Part shown: piece after piece, positions 61,604 through 64,000 of the stretch
How positions within the stretch are numbered: position 1 is the stretch's first letter
How the letters are laid out: each line of letters starts with the position of its first letter
NCBI GenBank assembly: GCA_963781595.1
Contig: CAWAGG010000001.1
Coordinates: forward strand, 620,001-684,000
Length of the DNA: 64,000 nt
Origin: JBEDUK01 sp963781595
Lineage (GTDB): Bacteria; Actinomycetota; UBA4738
Direction: 5' to 3'
Translations under genes and position numbers: made by a program
The notes under the pieces: model-generated
Told to the model about the DNA's origin: nothing
Database searches by the model: none
The model's input: the letters and a program-made list of their open reading frames with translations, nothing else

Positions 61604-61617
61604 TAGCGCATGCGCTA
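61604..61617. promoter_or_regulatory. 14-bp palindrome upstream of hicAB, likely operator
   Basis: TAGCGCATGCGCTA is its own reverse complement and lies just before hicA. It overlaps a TANNNT-like TATCGT on the minus strand. HicB ribbon-helix-helix dimers bind such inverted repeats, so this is the probable site of autorepression. Confidence 0.6.
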
Positions 61618-61683
61618 GCACGCGCGTTCGAGGGGTAGGTCGAACAGGAAGGGTACCGGCTGGTTACGACACCCGGTAGCGGG

Positions 61684-61950
61684 TCAAGCTGAGGGCTCCA
61701 GGACGCCTTCGAGGAAGCGTCGTTCGGCGTCCTCGCGCTCCTGCCACGGCACCTCGATCACGGCTTCCAGGTAGCCCCGGACCATGTAGTGATCGAAGCT
61801 CCCGACGGGCACCCAGGCGAGTTGCGCCAGGTGCCGGAACGCCTCCTCGCGGATCGCGCTCGGCATCCGGCAGCCGCGGATCCGCCAGCGGTACTCGGCG
61901 ATCAGCTCGCCCTTCTCGGACCTGATGGCCTGCGGTGCTCGTCGGGCCAT
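61684..61950 (-). CDS. Hypothetical protein, 88 residues
   Basis: A basic start (MARRAPQAIRSEKGELIAEYRWRIRG) leads to a region rich in aromatic residues (LAQLAWVPVGSFDHYMVRGYLEAVIEVPWQERED). No membrane segment. AAGGAGG four bases before the ATG is one of the strongest ribosome-binding sites in the window. I do not recognise the family. Its place next to hicAB suggests an accessory patch. Confidence 0.55.
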   Translation of the reverse strand: MARRAPQAIRSEKGELIAEYRWRIRGCRMPSAIREEAFRHLAQLAWVPVGSFDHYMVRGYLEAVIEVPWQEREDAERRFLEGVLEPSA

Positions 61951-62092
61951 GGCTCCTCCTTCGTACTGGTCGAAGGGACCGCGGACGGGCGGTGCGCTCC
62001 TTCATACCCACGTACCCCACCAGCCATACATGGGGTTCCGATGGGTGTCTCATGTGACTCGATGGAGAGGTCCCAGGTTCCCGCGCCCACCG

Positions 62093-62983
62093 TTACCTCG
62101 CGACGAGGTGTTCGATGCTCTGCGGATAGCGTTCGACGAACCCCTCGAGCGTCAGGGGCGGATGGCCCGCGAGTCGTCGGACCGTGTCGCTCACCACGTC
62201 CATCTCGCCGTTCGCGACCGCCGCGTAGGACGTGATCCAGCCTTCGACCGCCCAGTCCGGCGCGCCGTAGTGCGCTCGCGAGGCGTGCGCTTCCTCGAGG
62301 GTCTCGTCGACGTACCCGATCGGCCTGCCGGCGATCCGAGTCAGGCGTTCCGCGATCTCGGCCATCGTGAACCGTCCCTCGCCGGTCATGTCGTAGGTCG
62401 AACCATCGTGGCCGTCGTGGACATCGGCGCCGTCGCCCGTGAGCACCGCCGCGGCCACGTCCGCTATGTCGTCGCGAGCCACCGGCGCGAGCCGCCCATC
62501 GCCCGCCGGGCCGCGGATCACCCCGTCCTCACCAGGGAGGTACGGCATGTAGTCGAGGTACAGGCTCGAACGAAGGAACGTGAAGCGCCGGCCCGCGCTG
62601 CGGATGCGCTGCTCAGTGGCCCAGTGATCGTGGGCGAACGTGAACGTCGCGTCGGCGGCCGCACCTACGATCGAGAGGTAGACGATCCGTTCGATGCCGG
62701 CGGCAACGGCCGCGTCGACCGCGCTCAGGTGCTCGGCGACGCGGTCCTCAGCCTCGCGCGCGGAGACCAGGAAGAGGTTCGGGACGCCCTCGAGCGCGCG
62801 CCGCATCCCTTCGGCGTCCGCGTAGGAGGCGGCGACGGCGACCTCGGCGTTCGGCAGGTCCGGTGCCTGAGCGGCGTCGCGGACGACCAGGCGCAGCGGC
62901 GTGCCGACGTCGACGAGGCGGCGGGCCACCCGGCCCCCGATCCCACCCGTCGCCCCCGTGATGGCGATCGTCGTTTCGGACAC
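62093..62983 (-). CDS. NmrA/SDR-type NAD(P)-binding oxidoreductase
   Basis: A 296-residue atypical short-chain dehydrogenase. The nucleotide motif is GATGGIGG (residues 10-17), then LRLVVRDAAQAPDLP, LSIVGAAADATFTFAHDHWATEQ and LRSSLYLDYMPYL. These match the NmrA/QOR2-like group, whose members act as quinone reductases or redox sensors. No Tyr-Lys catalytic pair in the classical spacing is clear. It starts with GTG at 62983. Single-gene unit. Confidence 0.85.
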   Translation of the reverse strand: MSETTIAITGATGGIGGRVARRLVDVGTPLRLVVRDAAQAPDLPNAEVAVAASYADAEGMRRALEGVPNLFLVSAREAEDRVAEHLSAVDAAVAAGIERIVYLSIVGAAADATFTFAHDHWATEQRIRSAGRRFTFLRSSLYLDYMPYLPGEDGVIRGPAGDGRLAPVARDDIADVAAAVLTGDGADVHDGHDGSTYDMTGEGRFTMAEIAERLTRIAGRPIGYVDETLEEAHASRAHYGAPDWAVEGWITSYAAVANGEMDVVSDTVRRLAGHPPLTLEGFVERYPQSIEHLVAR

Positions 62984-63036
62984 GTCCCGTTGCAACCCGC
63001 GCCCAGGTGGTCCGCTTCCCGCTGAAGCGAACGCGG

Positions 63037-63507
63037 TCAGCCCGACGTCAACGGTGGGAGCGCGTCGCCGGGACCAAGGATCGAGAGCACGTGGAACACG
63101 CGACCGTTCGCGTACTCTCCACCACATACCTGACCTCAGCATCGATCAGGCGACCACGCTCCTCGAAGTGGATGTGATCGTGCCCTGACCCGAGAGCGCC
63201 GAAGGGGTCGCTCAGTCGGTCCGTCACGAAGCGAGCGAACTCGCCAGGGAACAGGTCGGAGGGATGGACGCTCAACCATCGGTCGACCCAACCGTCAGGA
63301 TCGTTGATCCCGAACGGCTCCACCGCGCTCACCAGCCATCTTCTCCAGCTGCTCGAACGTGATGACGTTCGCGAACGGCATCGTGCCGTCCTCGATCTGG
63401 CGAACCCTGAGCACGATATGCGCTTCGAGCGCAGCGTCTTCCACCCGATCGAGGTCAGCGAAGCATGATGGCGGTGCCTCCCACCGACCTCTCCCTGCAT
63501 CGTCCAC
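63037..63507 (-). pseudogene. Hypothetical gene with two apparent frame changes
   Basis: Reading from GTG 63507 (GGAGG five bases upstream) gives VDDAGRGRWEAPPS to ITFEQLEKMAG in one frame. Near 63330 the next frame continues with LVSAVEPFGINDPDGWVDRW and GSGHDHIHFEERGRLIDAEVRYVVE. Near 63117 a third frame gives YANGRVFHVLSILGPGDALPPL and a stop at 63037. The text reads as one protein of about 155 residues with an AG duplication at the second break. Alternatively two overlapping small genes (70 and 94 residues) are present. Family not recognised. Confidence 0.45.
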
Positions 63508-63765
63508 GCCAACCTCCCTCCCGCGGATGTCCGGTCGAACGGTACAGGCCGCCACCGACGAGGCGGGCGAGCTTCGTCGGGTTCTGTCGGTTCGTTCTCT
63601 CGACGGCGATGCCGAACGGAGCGCCAGGACGCGCTCGATCCCGTGGCGAGCGCCAGCCGGGCACGCCGCGGCAGCGCCGACGGACGCCAGGGAAAAGGAA
63701 ATGGTGACCGTGCATCCCACCGTTGACGAACGGACGACTCGGTCGCTACCCGGGCCGGAGGCTCC

Positions 63766-63978
63766 GGCCAGGCGACCCCACGGCACCCGCCAGACGCTCC
63801 TTACGGCTGCTGCCTTCCGGCTCTGACCGGGTTCGAAGCTTGGCGTCGCGTGGGACCCGACCTTCAACGTCCCGTACCCGGGGCGCCCCGGACCATCCGG
63901 GCCGCGGGTGGGCATTCGGTCCTGCTAGAGCGGATTGCAGGTACAGGGCACCGCTAGCTCCCCACCTAGCACGGTCAC
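63766..63978 (-). ncRNA. ffs: Signal recognition particle RNA, long form with Alu domain
   Basis: The minus strand contains the Alu-domain signature GTGCTAGGTGGGG ... TAGCGGTGCCCTGTACC ... CAATCCGCTCTAGCAGG, as in the Bacillus 6S-like SRP RNA. It also has the S-domain helix 8 core GGTCAG-GCCGGAAGGCAGCAGCC. The 3' part GTGCCGTGGGGTCGCCTGG pairs back to GGGTCCCACGCGACGCC. It works with Ffh to target membrane proteins. Ends are estimates: the 5' end fits the TATACT box, and a GGCCGGAG/CTCCGGCC hairpin (63753-63769) closes the 3' side. It lies about 4.5 kb upstream of dnaX. Confidence 0.88.
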
Positions 63979-63986
63979 CGCGGTGG

Positions 63987-63992
63987 AGTATA
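63987..63992 (-). promoter_or_regulatory. -10 box for SRP RNA
   Basis: TATACT on the minus strand, about 8 nt before the expected 5' end of the RNA. The -35 region would lie beyond the window edge. Confidence 0.65.
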
Positions 63993-64000
63993 CGGACGGG

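Noticed and set aside
59464..61950. Mobile element carrying hicAB
   Set aside because: No transposase, integrase, terminal repeats or tRNA attachment site were found around it.

Overview
The window looks like a contig from a high-GC, deep-branching member of the Actinomycetota. The evidence is a WhiB regulator, an AdnA/AdnB helicase-nuclease pair, tandem ArsA ATPases, DUF3068 (PorA-like) membrane proteins, an AftD-like arabinofuranosyltransferase and a stand-alone rpsD. Many genes appear to be transcribed without a leader: a TANNNT -10 box lies 6-10 nt upstream of the start codon at about a dozen loci. The species cannot be named from the sequence alone.

0-5.7 kb: end of a respiratory cluster (partial diheme cytochrome c QcrC, cytochrome oxidase subunit III), then molybdenum cofactor and formate dehydrogenase maturation genes (DUF6457, mobA, fdhD), an M50 site-2-type protease with CBS domains, and an exported PQQ-type beta-propeller. 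5.7-13.3 kb: adnA-adnB operon, a hypothetical gene and a DehI-family protein. 13.6-18.3 kb: broken Crp/Fnr regulator, MBL hydrolase, NUDIX hydrolase, MidA/NDUFAF7-type methyltransferase facing an orphan nuoD. 18.3-21.6 kb: selA-selB, which together with fdhD and mobA suggests selenocysteine-dependent formate dehydrogenase elsewhere in the genome. 21.6-31.1 kb: whiB, NfeD-like protein, a double ArsA ATPase in one chain, class A PBP with PASTA domains, yqeY, metallophosphoesterase, tRNA-Pro(CGG), rpsD.

31.1-49.4 kb is a cell-envelope glycan locus. It holds two DUF3068 paralogues at its flanks, an SGNH lipoprotein, methyltransferase, hexapeptide acetyltransferase, a shredded AftD-like gene, a condensation-type acyltransferase, a sulfotransferase-methyltransferase fusion, GT-C-like membrane proteins and a flippase-GT4 fusion. 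Together these suggest synthesis, export and decoration (acyl, methyl, possibly sulfate) of a surface polysaccharide or glycolipid.

49.4-64 kb: MazG-like protein, lysC-asd, PlsY-like protein, DegV, MFS transporter, the dnaX-recR-DUF2461-GNAT operon, a decayed solute-binding protein, hicA-hicB with a palindromic operator, an NmrA-type oxidoreductase, a broken hypothetical gene and a long-form SRP RNA with its -10 box at the right edge.

Several conserved genes (asd, MidA, DUF2461, DUF3068, Crp) carry one single-base indel, mostly in a homopolymer run, whereas the AftD-like gene carries about ten. Isolated cases are probably consensus errors; the AftD cluster may be real decay or a poorly resolved stretch. 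No CRISPR array, insertion sequence or prophage was seen.
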